Shown piece by piece: positions 52,506 to 64,000 of a stretch of DNA of 64,000 nt. Each line of letters opens with the position of its first letter. The stretch's first letter is position 1. Under the pieces are notes generated by a model, which was not told the DNA's origin, did not search any database, and was given only the letters and a program-made list of their open reading frames with translations. The position numbers and the translations under genes are program-made. The stretch is from Halictus rubicundus (Eukaryota > Arthropoda > Insecta > Hymenoptera > Halictidae). The stretch lies in NCBI RefSeq assembly GCF_050948215.1, contig NW_027489013.1, positions 1 through 64,000 of the forward strand, given 5' to 3'.

Positions 52506-55500
52506 TATCCTATCCTACCCTGTATCCTATCCTATCCTCTATCCTATCCTATCCTCTATCCTATCCTATCCTCTATCCTATCCTATCCTCTATCCTATTC
52601 TGTCCTCTATCCTATCCTATCCTCTATCCTATCCTATCCTCTTTCCTATCCAATGCCCTGTCCTATTCTCTATCCGATCCTATCGTCTATACTATCCTAT
52701 CCTCTATAATATCGTATCCTCTATCCTATCCTATCCTCTATCCTATAATATCATCTATCCTATCCTATCCTCTATCCTATCCTATCCTCTATCCTATCCT
52801 ATCCTCTATCCTATCCTATCCTCTATCCTATCCTATCCTCTATCCGATCATATCCTCTATCCTATCCTATCCTATCCTCTATAATATCGTATCCTTTATC
52901 CCATCCCATCCTCTATCCTATCCTATCCTCTATCCTATCCTATCCTCTATCCTATCCTATCCTCTATCCTATAATATCATCTATCCTATCCTATCCTCTA
53001 TCCTATCCTATCCTCTATCCTATCCTATCCCCTATATTCTGCTCTATCCTATCCTATCCACTATCCTATCCTATCCTCTATCCTCTATCCTATCCTCTAT
53101 CCTATCCTATGCTATCCTCTATCCTATCCTATCCTCTATCCTATCCTATCCTCTATCCTATACTATCCTCTATCCTATCCTATCCTCTATCCTATCCTAT
53201 CCTCTAGCCTATCCCATCCTCTATCCTATCCTATCCTCTATTCTATCCTATCGTCTATCCTATCCTATCCTCTATCCTATCCTATCCTCTATCCTATCCT
53301 ATCCTCTATCCTATCCTATCCTCTATCCTATCCTATCCTCTATCCTATCGTATCCTCTATCCTATCCAATCCTCTATCCTATACTATTCTCTATCCTATC
53401 CTATCCCCTATAGTCTGCTCTATCCAATCCTATCCACTATCCTATCCTATCCTCTATCCTCTATCCTATCCTCTATCCTATCCTCTATCCTATCCTCTAT
53501 CCTATCCTCTATCCTATCCTATCCTATCCTCTATCCTATCCTATCCTCTATCCTATACTATCCTCTATCCTATCCTATCCTCTATCCTATCCTATCCTCT
53601 AGCCTATCCTATCCTCTATCCTATCGTATCCTCTATCCTATCCTATCCTCTATCCTATCCTATCCTCTATCCTATCCTATCCTCTATCCTATCCTATCCT
53701 CTATCCTATCCTATCCTCTATCCTATCCTATCCTCTATCCTATCCTATCCTCTATCCTATCGTATCCTCTATCCTATCCAATCCTCTATCCTATCCTCTA
53801 TCCTATCCTATCCTCTAACTTATCCTATCCTCTATCCTATCTTATCCTCTGTCCTATCCTATCCTCTATCCTATCGTATCCTCTATCCTATCCAATCCTC
53901 TATCCTATCCTCTATCCTATCCTATCCTCTAACTTATCCTATCCTCTATCCTATCCTATCCTCTATCCTATCCTATCCTCTATCCTATCCTATCCTCTAT
54001 CCTATCCTATCCTCTATCCTATCCTATCCTCTATCCTATCCTATCCTCTATCCTATCCTATCCTCTATCCTATCCTATCCTCTATCCTATCGTATCCTCT
54101 ATCCTATCCAATCCTCTATCCTATACTATTCTCTATCCTATCCTATCCCCTATAGTCTGCTCTATCCAATCCTATCCACTATCCTATCCTATCCTCTATC
54201 CTCTATCCTATCCTCTATCCTATCCTCTATCCTATCCTATCCTATCCTCTATCCTATCCTATCCTCTATCCTATACTATCCTCTATCCTATCCTATCCTC
54301 TATCCTATCCTATCCTCTAGCCTATCCTATCCTCTATCCTATCCTATCCTCTATCCTATCCTATCCACTATCCTATCGTATCCTCTATCCTATCCAATCC
54401 TCTATCCTATCCTCTATCCTATCCTATCCTCTAACTTATCCTATCCTCTATCCTATCTTATCCTCTGTCCTATCCTATCGTCTATACTATCCTATCCTCT
54501 ATAATATCGTATCCTCTATCCTATCCTATCCTCTATCCTATAATATCATCTATCCTATCCTATCCTCTATCCTATCCTATCCTCTATCCTATCCTATCCT
54601 CTATCCTATACTATCCTCTATCCTATCCTATCCTCTATCCTATCCTATCCTCTAGCCTATCCTATCCTCTATCCTATCCTATCCTCTATCCTATCCTATC
54701 CTCTATCCTATCCTATCCTCTATCCTATCCTATCCTCTATCCTATCCTATCCTCTATCCTATCCAATCCTCTATCCTATCCTATCCTCTATCCTATCCTA
54801 TCCTCTATCCAATCCTATCCGATATCCTATCCTATCCTCTATCCTATCCTATCCTCTATCCTATCCCATTCTCTATCCTATCCTATCCTCTTTCCTATCC
54901 TATTGTCTATCCTATCCTATCCTTTATCCTATCCTATCCTCTCACCAATCCTATCCTCAATCCTATCCTATCCTCTATCCTATACTATCCTCTATCCTAT
55001 CCTATCCTCTATCCTATCCTATCCTCTATCCGATCATATCCTCTATCCTATCCTATCCTATCCTCTATAATATCGTATCCTTTATCCCATCCCATCCTCT
55101 ATCCTATCCTATCCTCTATCCTCTATCCTATCCTCTATCCTATCCTATCCTATCGTCTATCCTATCCTATCCTCTATCCTATCCTATCCTCTATCCTATC
55201 CTATCCTCTATCCTATACTATCCTCTATCCTGTCCTATCCTCTATCCTATCCTATCCTCTAGCCTATCCTATCCTCTATCCTATCCTATCGTCTATCCTA
55301 TCCTATCCTCTATCCTATCCTATCCTCTATCCTATCCTATCCTATCCTCTATCCTATCCTATCCTCTATCCTATCCTATCCTCTATCCTATACTATCCTC
55401 TATCCTATCCTATCCTCTTTCCTATCCAATGCCCTGTCCTATTCTCTATCCGATCCTATCGTCTATACTATCCTATCATCTATAATATCGTATCCTCTAT

Positions 55501-55800
55501 CCTATCCTATCCTCTATCCTATAATATCATCTATCCTATCCTATCCTCTATCCTCTATCCTATCCTCTATCCTATCCTATCCTATCGTCTATCCTATCCT
55601 ATCCTCTATCCTATCCTATCCTCTATCCTATCCTATCCTCTATCCTATACTATCCTCTATCCTATCCTATCCTCTATCCTATAATATCATCTATCCTATC
55701 CTATCCTCTATCCTATCCTATCCTCTATCCTATCCTATCCTCTATCCTATCCTATCCTCTATCCTATCCTATCCTCTATCCTATCCTATCCTCTATCCTA
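52506..55800 (+). repeat. Mixed D/E/J/F segment
   Basis: D lies at 52650 and 55426. An E variant with TATATTCTGCTC is near 53.03 kb, and E with the following CTATCCAATCC occurs near 53.41 and 54.15 kb. J is found at 53816, 53930 and 54432. GATATCC at 54821, F at 54901 and GATCATATCC near 55030 sit at +30150 bp from the 24.67-24.88 kb set and at -2958 bp from the 57.78-57.99 kb set. Confidence 0.8.
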
Positions 55801-56660
55801 TCCTATCCTCTATCCTATCCAAACCTTTATCCTATCCTATCCTCTATCCTATCCTATCCCCTATCCTATCCTATCCTCTATCCTATCCTATCCTCTATCC
55901 TATCCTATCCTCTATCCTATCCTCTATCCTATCCTATCCTATCCTCTATCCTATCCTATCCTATATCCTATCCTATCCTCTATCCTATCCTATCCTCTAT
56001 CCTATCCTATCCTCTATCCTATCCTATCCTCTATCCTATCCTATCCTCTATCCTATCCTATCCTCTATCCTATCCTATCCTCTATCCGATCATATCCTCT
56101 ATCCTATCCTATCCTATCCTCTATAATATCGTATCCTTTATCCTATCCCATCCTCTGTCCTATCCTATCCTCTATCCTATCCTACCCTCTATCCTATCCT
56201 ATCGTCTATCATATCCTATCGTCTATCCTATCCTATCCTCTATTATATCCTATCTATCTATCCTATCCTATCCTCTATCCTATTCTATCCTCTATAATAT
56301 ACTATCCTCTATCCTATCCTATCCTCTATCCTATCCTATCCTCTAGCCTATCCTATCCTCTATCCTATCCTACCCTGTATCCTATCCTATCCTATCCTCT
56401 ATCCTATCCTATCCTCTATCCTATCCTATCCTCTATCCTATTCTGTCCTCTATCCTATCCTATCCTCTATCCTATCCTATCCTCTTTCCTATCCAATGCC
56501 CTGTCCTATTCTCTATCCGATCCTATCGTCTATACTATCCTATCCTCTATAATATCGTATCCTCTATCCTATCCTATCCTCTATCCTATAATATCATCTA
56601 TCCTATCCTATCCTCTATCCTATCCTATCCTCTATCCTATCCTATCCTCTATCCTATCCT
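55801..56660 (+). repeat. Block K, fourth copy
   Basis: Marker A at 55819, GATCATATCC near 56086, the C block with TTTATCCTATCCC, CTATCTATCTATCC, ATAATATACTATCC and CTACCCTGTATCC match 51.95-52.56 kb at offsets of 3872 to 3843 bp. The following TATTCTGTCC and D at 56493 match 52.59 kb and D at 52650. The similarity therefore spans about 0.85 kb. Confidence 0.85.
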
Positions 56661-59600
56661 ATCCTATCCTCTATCCTATCCTATCCTCTATCCTATCCTA
56701 TCCTCTATCCTATACTATCCTCTATCCTATCCTATCCTCTATCCTATCCTATCCTCTAGCCTATCCTATCCTCTATCCTATCCTATCCTGTATCCTATCC
56801 TATCCTCTATCCTATCCTATCCTCTATCCTATCCTATCCTCTATCCTATCCTATCCTCTATCCTATTCTATCCTATATCCTATCCTATCCTCTATCCTAT
56901 CCTATCCTCTTTCCTATCCAATGCCCTGTCCTATTCTCTATCCGATCCTATCGTCTATACTATCCTATCCTCTATAATATCGTATCCTCTATCCTATCCT
57001 ATCCTCTATCCTATAATATCATCTATCCTATCCTATCCTCTATCCTCTATCCTATCCTCTATCCTATCCTATCCTATCGTCTATCCTATCCTATCCTCTA
57101 TCCTATCCTATCCTCTATCCTATCCTATCCTCTATCCTATACTATCCTCTATCCTATCCTATCCTCTATCCTATCCTATCCTCTAGCCTATCCTATCCTC
57201 TATCCTATCCTATCGTCTATCCTATCCTATCCTCTATCCTATCCTATCCTCTATCCTATCCTATCCTCTATCCTATCCTATCCTCTATCCTATCCTATCC
57301 TCTATCCTATCGTATGCTCTATCCTATCCAATCCTCTATCCTATCCTATTCTCTATCCTATCCTATCCCCTATAGTCTGCTCTATCCTATCCTATCCACT
57401 ATCCTATCCTATCCTCTATCCTCTATCCTATCCTCTATCCTATCCTATCCTATCCTTTATCCTATCCTATCCTCTATCATATCCTATCCTCTATCCTATA
57501 CTATCCTCTATCCTATCCTATCCTCTATCCTATCCTATCCTCTAGCCTATCCTATCCTCTATCCTATCCTATCCTCTATCCTATCCTATCCTCTATCCTA
57601 CCCTATCCTCTAGCCTATCCTATCCTCTATCCTATCCTATCCTCTATCCTATCCTATACTCTATCCTATCCTATCCTCTATCCTATCCTATCCTCTATCC
57701 TATCCTATCCTCTATCCTATCCAATCCTCTATCCTATCCTATCCTCTATCCTATCCAATCCTCTATCCAATCCTATCCGATATCCTATCCTATCCTCTAT
57801 CCTATCCTATCCTCTATCCTATCCCATTCTCTATCCTATCCTATCCTCTTTCCTATCCTATTGTCTATCCTATCCTATCCTTTATCCTATCCTATCCTCT
57901 CACCAATCCTATCCTCAATCCTATCCTATCCTCTATCCTATACTATCCTCTATCCTATCCTATCCTCTATCCTATCCTATCCTCTATCCGATCATATCCT
58001 CTATCCTATCCTATCCTATCCTCTATAATATCGTATCCTTTATCCCATCCCATCCTCTATCCTATCCTATCCTCTATCCTCTATCCTATCCTCTATCCTA
58101 TCCTATCCTCTATCCTATCCTATCCTCTATCCTATCCTATCCTCTATCCTATACTATCCTCTATCCTATCCTATCCTCTATCCTATCCTATCCTCTAGCC
58201 TATCCTATCCTCTATCCTATCCTATCGTCTATCCTATCCTATCCTCTATCCTATCCTATCCTCTATCCTATCCTATCCTATCCTCTATCCTATCCTATCC
58301 TCTATCCTATCCTATCCTCTATCCTATACTATCCTCTATCCTATCCTATCCTCTATCCTATCCTATCCTCTAGCCTATCCTATCCTCTATCCTATCCTAT
58401 CCTGTATCCTATCCTATCCTCTATCCTATCCTATCCTCTATCCTATCCTATCCTCTATCCTATCCTATCCTCTATCCTATTCTATCCTATATCCTATCCT
58501 ATCCTCTATCCTATCCTATCCTCTTTCCTATCCAATGCCCTGTCCTATTCTCTATCCGATCCTATCGTCTATACTATCCTATCCTCTATAATATCGTATC
58601 CTCTATCCTATCCTATCCTCTATCCTATAATATCATCTATCCTATCCTATCCTCTATCCTCTATCCTATCCTCTATCCTATCCTATCCTATCGTCTATCC
58701 TATCCTATCCTCTATCCTATCCTATCCTCTATCCTATCCTATCCTCTATCCTATACTATCCTCTATCCTATCCTATCCTCTATCCTATCCTATCCTCTAG
58801 CCTATCCTATCCTCTATCCTATCCTATCGTCTATCCTATCCTATCCTCTATCCTATCCTATCCTCTATCCTATCCTATCCTCTATCCTATCCTATCCTCT
58901 ATCCTATCCTATCCTCTATCCTATCGTATCCTCTATCCTATCCAATCCTCTATCCTATCCTATTCTCCATCCTATCCTATCCCCTATAGTCTGCTCTATC
59001 CTATCCTATCCACTATCCTATCCTATCCTCTATCCTCTATCCTATCCTCTATCCTATCCTATCCTATCCTCTATCCTATCCTATTCTCTATCATATCCTA
59101 TCCTCTATCCTATACTATCCTCTATCCTATCCTATCCTCTATCCTATCCTATCCTCTATCCTATCCTATCCTCTATCATATCCTATCCTCTATCCTATAC
59201 TATCCTCTATCCTATCCTATCCTCTATCCTATCCTATCCTCTATCCTATCCTATCCTCTATCCTATCTTATCCTCTGTCCTATCCTATCCTCTATCCTAT
59301 CCTATCCTCTATACTATCCTATCCTCTATCCTATCTTATCCTCTGTCCTATCCTATCCTCTATCCTATCCTATACTCTATCCTATCCTATCCTCTATCCT
59401 ATCCTATCCTCTATCCTATCCTATCCTCTATCCTATTCTATCCTCTATCCTATCCTATCCTCTATCCTATCCTATCCTCTTTCCTATCCAATGCCCTGTC
59501 CTATTCTCTATCCGATCCTATCGTCTATACTATCCTATCCTCTATAATATCGTATCCTCTATCCTATCCTATCCTCTATCCTATAATATCATCTATCCTA

Positions 59601-61566
59601 TCCTATGCTCTATCCTATCCTATCCTATCCTCTATCCTATCCTATCCACTATCCTATCCTATCCTCTATCCTCTATCCTATCCTCTATCCTATCCTATCC
59701 TATCCTCTATCCTATCCTATCCTCTATCCTATCCTATCCTCTATCCTATCCTATCCTCTATCCTATACTATCCTCTATCCTATCCTATCCTCTATCCTAT
59801 CCTATCCTCTATCCTATCCTATCCTCTATCCTATCCTATCCTCTATCCTATCCTATCCTCTATCCTATCCCATTCTCTATCCTATCCTATCCTCTTTCCT
59901 ATCCTATTGTCTATCCTATCCTATCCTTTATCCTATCCTATCCTCTCACCAATCCTATCCTCAATCCTATCCTATCCTCTATCCTATACTATCCTCTATC
60001 CTATCCTATCCTCTATCCTATCCTTTCCTCTATCCTATCGTATCCTCTATCCTATCCTATCCTCTATCCTATTCTATCCTATATCCTATCCTATCCTCTA
60101 TCCTATCCTATCCTCTTTCCTATCCAATGCCCTGTCCTATTCTCTATCCGATCCTATCGTCTATACTATCCTATCCTCTATAATATCGTATCCTCTATCC
60201 TATCCTATCCTCTATCCTATAATATCATTATATCCTATCCTATCCTCTATCCTATCCTATCCTCTATCCTATCCTATCCTCTATCATATCCTATCCTCTA
60301 TCCTATCCTATCCACTATCCTATCCTATCGTCTATCCTATCCTATCCTCTATCCTATCCTATCATCTATCCTATCCGATCCTCTATCCTATCCTATCCTC
60401 TATCCTATCCTATCCTCTATCCTATCCTATCCTCTAGCCTATCCCATCCTCTATCCTATCCTATCCTCTATTCTATCCTATCGTCTATCCTATCCTATCC
60501 TCTATCCTATCCTATCCTCTATCCTATCCTATCCTCTATCCTATCCTATCCTCTATCCTATCCTATCCTCTATCCTATCGTATCCTCTATCCTATCCAAT
60601 CCTCTATCCTATACTATTCTCTATCCTATCCTATCCCCTATAGTCTGCTCTATCCAATCCTATCCACTATCCTATCCTATCCTCTATCCTCTATCCTATC
60701 CTCTATCCTATCCTCTATCCTATCCTATCCTATCCTCTATCCTATCCTATCCTCTATCCTATACTATCCTCTATCCTATCCTATCCTCTATCCTATCCTA
60801 TCCTCTAGCCTATCCTATCCTCTATCCTATCCTATCCTCTATCCTATCCTATCCTCTATCCTATCCTATCTTCTATCCTATCCTATCCTCTATCCTATCC
60901 TATCCTCTATCCTATCCTATCCTCTATCCTATCCAATCCTCTATCCTATCCTATCCCCTATCCTATCCTATCCTCTATCCTATCCTATCCTCTAGCCTAT
61001 CCTATCCTCTATCCTATCCTATCTTCTATCCTATCCTATCCTCTATCCTATCCTATCCTCTATCCGATCATATCCTCTATCCTATCCTATCCTATCCTCT
61101 ATAATATCGTATCCTTTATCCCATCCCACCCTCTATCCTATCCTATCCTCTATCCTATCCTATCCTCTATCCTATCCTATCCTCTATCCTATCCTATCGT
61201 CTATCATATCCTATCGTCTATCCTATCCTATCCTCTATTATATCCTATCCTCTATCCTATCCTATCCTCTATCCTATCCTATCCTCTATCCTATACTATC
61301 CTCTATCCTATCCTATCCTCTATAATATCGTATCCTCTATCCTATCCTATCCTCTATCCTATCCTATCCTCTATCCTATCCTATCCTCTATCCTATCCTA
61401 TCCTCTATCCTATCCTATCCTTTATCCTATCCTATCCTCTATCCTATCCTATCCTCTATCCTATCCTATCCTCTATCCCATCCTATCCTCTATCCTATCC
61501 TATCCTCTATCCTATTCTATCCCCTATCCTATCCTATCCTCTATCCTATCCTATCCTCTTTCCTAT
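56661..61566 (+). repeat. D/F/E segment
   Basis: D copies lie at 56918, 58532, 59488 and 60124. GATATCC at 57779, F at 57859 and GATCATATCC near 57988 repeat the 54.82-55.03 kb set at exactly +2958 bp (174 units). TCTTATCCTCTGTCC near 59.27 kb belongs to marker J. The part around 60.6 kb (CTATACTATTCTC then E) repeats 23.63, 53.38 and 54.12 kb. A C block with CCCACCCTC lies near 61.13 kb, as at 27.53 kb. Confidence 0.8.
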
Positions 61567-62476
61567 CCAATGCCCTGTCCTATTCTCTATCCGATCCTAT
61601 CGTCTATACTGTCCTATCCTCCATAATATCGTATCCTCTATCCTATCCTATCCTCTATCCTATACTATCCTCTATCCTATCCTATCCTCTATCCTATCCT
61701 TTCCTCTATACTATCGTATCCTCTATCCTATCCTATCCCCTATAGTCTGCTCTATCCTATCCTATCCCCTATAGTCTGCTCTATCCTATCCTATCCACTA
61801 TCCTATTCTATCCTCTATCCTCTATCCTATCCTCTATCCTATCCTATCCTCTAACATATCCTATCCTCTATCCTATCCTATCCTCTATCCTATCCTATAC
61901 ACTATCCTATCCTATCGTCTATCCTATCCTATCCTCTATCCTATCCTATCGTCTATCCTATCCGATCCTCTATCCTATCCTATCTTCTATCCTATCCTAT
62001 CCTCTATCCTATCCTATCCTCTATCCTATCCTATCCTCTATCCTATCCTATCCTCTATCCGATCATATCCTCTATCCTATCCTATCCTATCCTCTATAAT
62101 ATCGTATCCTTTATCCCATCCCATCCTCTATTCTATCCTATCCTCTATCCTATCCTATCCTCTATCCTATCCTATCCTCTATCCTATCCTATCGTCTATC
62201 ATATCCTATCGTCTATCCTATCCTATCCTCTATTATATCCTATCCTCTATCCTATCCTATCCTCTATCCTATCCTATCCTCTATCCTATACTATCCTCTA
62301 TCCTATCCTATCCTCTATCCTATCCTATCCTCTAGCCTATCCTATCCTCTATCCTATCCTATCCTGTATCCTATCCTATCCTCTATCCTATCCTATCCTC
62401 TATCCTATCCTATCCTCTATCCTATTCTATCCTATATCCTATCCTATCCTCTATCCTATCCTATCCTCTTTCCTAT
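61567..62476 (+). repeat. D-prime/double-E HOR, distal copy (910 bp)
   Basis: D at 61567 has ACTGTCC and CCTCCATAATATCG and is followed by two E markers, CTCTAACATATCC, ATACACTATCC, GTCTATCCGATCC, GATCATATCC and a C block. The next D is at 62477. The upstream CTATCCCATCC and TATTCTATCCCC match 28.64-28.69 kb, so this copy is closest to the one at 28.7 kb. Confidence 0.85.
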
Positions 62477-64000
62477 CCAATGCCCTGTCCTATTCTCTAT
62501 CCGATCCTATCGTCTATACTATCCTATCCTCTATAATATCGTATCCTCTATCCTATCCTATCCTCTATCCTATAATATCATCTATCCTATCCTATCCTCT
62601 ATCCTATCCTATCCTCTTTCCTATACTATCCTCTATCCTATCCTATCCTCTATCCTATCCTATCCTCTAGCCTATCCCATCCTCTATCCTATCCTATCCT
62701 CTATCCTATCCTATCGTCTATCCTATCCTATCCTCTATCCTATCCTATCGTCTATCCTATCCTATCCTCTATCCTATCCTATTCTCTATCCTATCCTATC
62801 CTCTATCCTCTATCCTATCCTCTATCCTATCCTATCCTATCCTCTATCCTATCCTATCCTCTATCCTATCCTATCCTCTATCCTATACTATCCTCTATCC
62901 TATCCTATCCTCTATCCTATCCTATCCTCTAGCCTATCCTATCCTCTATCCTATCTTATCCTCTATCCTATCCTATCCTCTATCCTATCCTATCCTCTAT
63001 CCTATCCTATCCTCTATCCTATCCTATCCTCTATCCTATCCTATCCTCTATCCTATCCTATCCTCTATCCTATCCTATCCTCTATCCTATCCTATCCTCT
63101 ATCCTATCCTATCCTCTATCCTATCCTATCCTCTATCCTATCCTATCCTCTATCCTATCGTATCCTCTATCCTATCCAATCCTCTATCCTATCCTCTATC
63201 CTATCCTATCCTCTAACTTATCCTATCCTCTATCCTATCTTATCCTCTGTCCTATCCTATCCTCTATCCTATCCTATCCTCTATACTATCCTATCCTCTA
63301 TCCTATCTTATCCTCTGTCCTATCCTATCCTCTATCCTATCCTATACTCTATCCTATCCTATCCTCTATCCTATCCTATCCTCTATCCTATCCTATCCTC
63401 TATCCTATTCTATCCTCTATCCTATCCTATCCTCTATCCTATCCTATCCTCTATCCTAGCCTATCCTCTATCCTATAATATCATCTATCCTATCCTATCC
63501 TCTATCCTATCCTATCCTCTATCCTATAATATCATCTATCCTATCCTATCCTCTATCCTATCCTATCCTCTATCCTATCCTATCCCCTATAGTCTGCTCT
63601 ATCCTATCCTATCCACTATCCTATCCTATCCTCTATCCTCTATCCTATCCTCTATCCTATCCTATGCTATCCTCTATCCTATCCTATCCTCTATCCTATC
63701 CTATCCTCTATCCTATCCTATCCTCTATCCTATCCTATCCTCTAGCCTATCCCATCCTCTATCCTATCCTATCCTCTAGCCTATCCTATCCTCTATCCTA
63801 TCCTATCCTCTATCCTATCCTATCCTCTATCCTATCCTATCCTCTATCCTATCCTATCCTCTATCCTATCCTATCCTCTATCCTATCCTATCCTCTATCC
63901 TATCCTATCCTCTATCCTATCCTATCCTCTATCCTATCCTATCCTCTATCCTATCCCATTCTCTATCCTATCCTATCCTCTTTCCTATCCTATCCTCTAT
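62477..64000 (+). repeat. Distal TATCC array to the window edge
   Basis: D at 62477 is followed by TCTTTCCTATACTATCC, as after D at 29863. J is near 63.21 kb, CCTAGCC near 63.46 kb and E near 63.59 kb. The final 200 bp are consensus units ending in CCCATTCTC and CTCTTTCC. The array continues past the edge. Confidence 0.85.

Larger units (their letters stand above)
10414..64000 (+). repeat. Right array: (TATCC)3TC 17-bp satellite, over 53 kb
   Basis: The consensus TATCCTATCCTATCCTC continues to the right edge. It is 7/17 G+C with no CpG in the consensus. Because 17 is not a multiple of 3, each reading frame cycles through all three phases and repeats every 51 bp as YPILYPILSSILSYPLS. The + strand consensus has no stop codon, so long open frames appear until a variant unit creates TAG or TAA. 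They have no other coding character. The array is divided by variant units into the higher-order copies listed separately. Confidence 0.98.

Noticed and set aside
23143..62500. CRISPR-like array based on the regularly recurring D marker
   Set aside because: Spacing between D copies varies from 148 bp to several kilobases, the intervening sequence is the same satellite and not unique spacers, and no cas-like gene is present.
1..64000. A 12-bp monomer (two 5-bp words plus spacer)
   Set aside because: Counting across several lines shows three words per spacer almost everywhere. Copy-to-copy length differences of 17, 68 and 85 bp and the 17-residue translation period confirm 17 bp.

Overview
This 64 kb window is satellite DNA from end to end. 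I see no protein gene, RNA gene, transposon, CRISPR array or other unique sequence. Multi-kilobase arrays of short tandem units with nested higher-order repeats (HORs) point to constitutive heterochromatin of a eukaryote (pericentromere, centromere flank, sex or B chromosome). The sequence does not identify the species. Long open frames exist only because the repeats lack stop codons on one strand (TATCC arrays) or on both (GGCAC array). Their translations are 17-residue periodicities, not proteins.

All arrays share one design: three 5-bp words plus a 2-bp spacer, 17 bp in total, each word starting GG on one strand. The spelling changes along the window. Positions 1-1859 hold (GGATA)3GA. Positions 1860-2805 are a mosaic of GGATA, GGATC and GGCAC words. 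Positions 2806-9922 hold a CpG-saturated (GGCAC)3GC array. At 9923-9970 a poly-C / GGC / CG tract marks a strand switch, after which the C-rich strand is on top. Positions 9971-10413 step through (CCACA)3CA, CCTCA/CCACT and CCTCT words. From 10414 to 64000 the array is (TATCC)3TC, the reverse complement of the left-flank unit.

The left flank is an inverted, almost indel-free copy of 18.10-19.79 kb in the right array: left position plus right position stays at 19,785-19,790 across about 1.7 kb. The right array is organised by diagnostic variant units. From 10.4 to 22 kb it carries a marker I call H (7 copies on the right, 1 inverted on the left). From 23.1 to 62.5 kb it carries a related marker I call D (48 copies located). 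Other markers are called A, B, C, E, F, J and K in the entries. They define tandem and segmental duplications of 148, 301, 318, 352, 405, 708, 915, 1253, 1567, about 1980, 2580, 2958 and about 4100 bp. A diverged island at 40.6-42.8 kb interrupts the array. Offsets between copies usually differ by exact multiples of 17 bp, so whole monomers are gained and lost.

The most unusual feature is the set of isomorphic satellites: one 17-bp scaffold in several spellings, joined by graded zones and flipped in strand at one short G+C-only tract. No genes cooperate here. Any function would be structural or chromosomal. All coordinates and offsets were found by eye, so HOR boundaries are approximate unless stated as marker positions.
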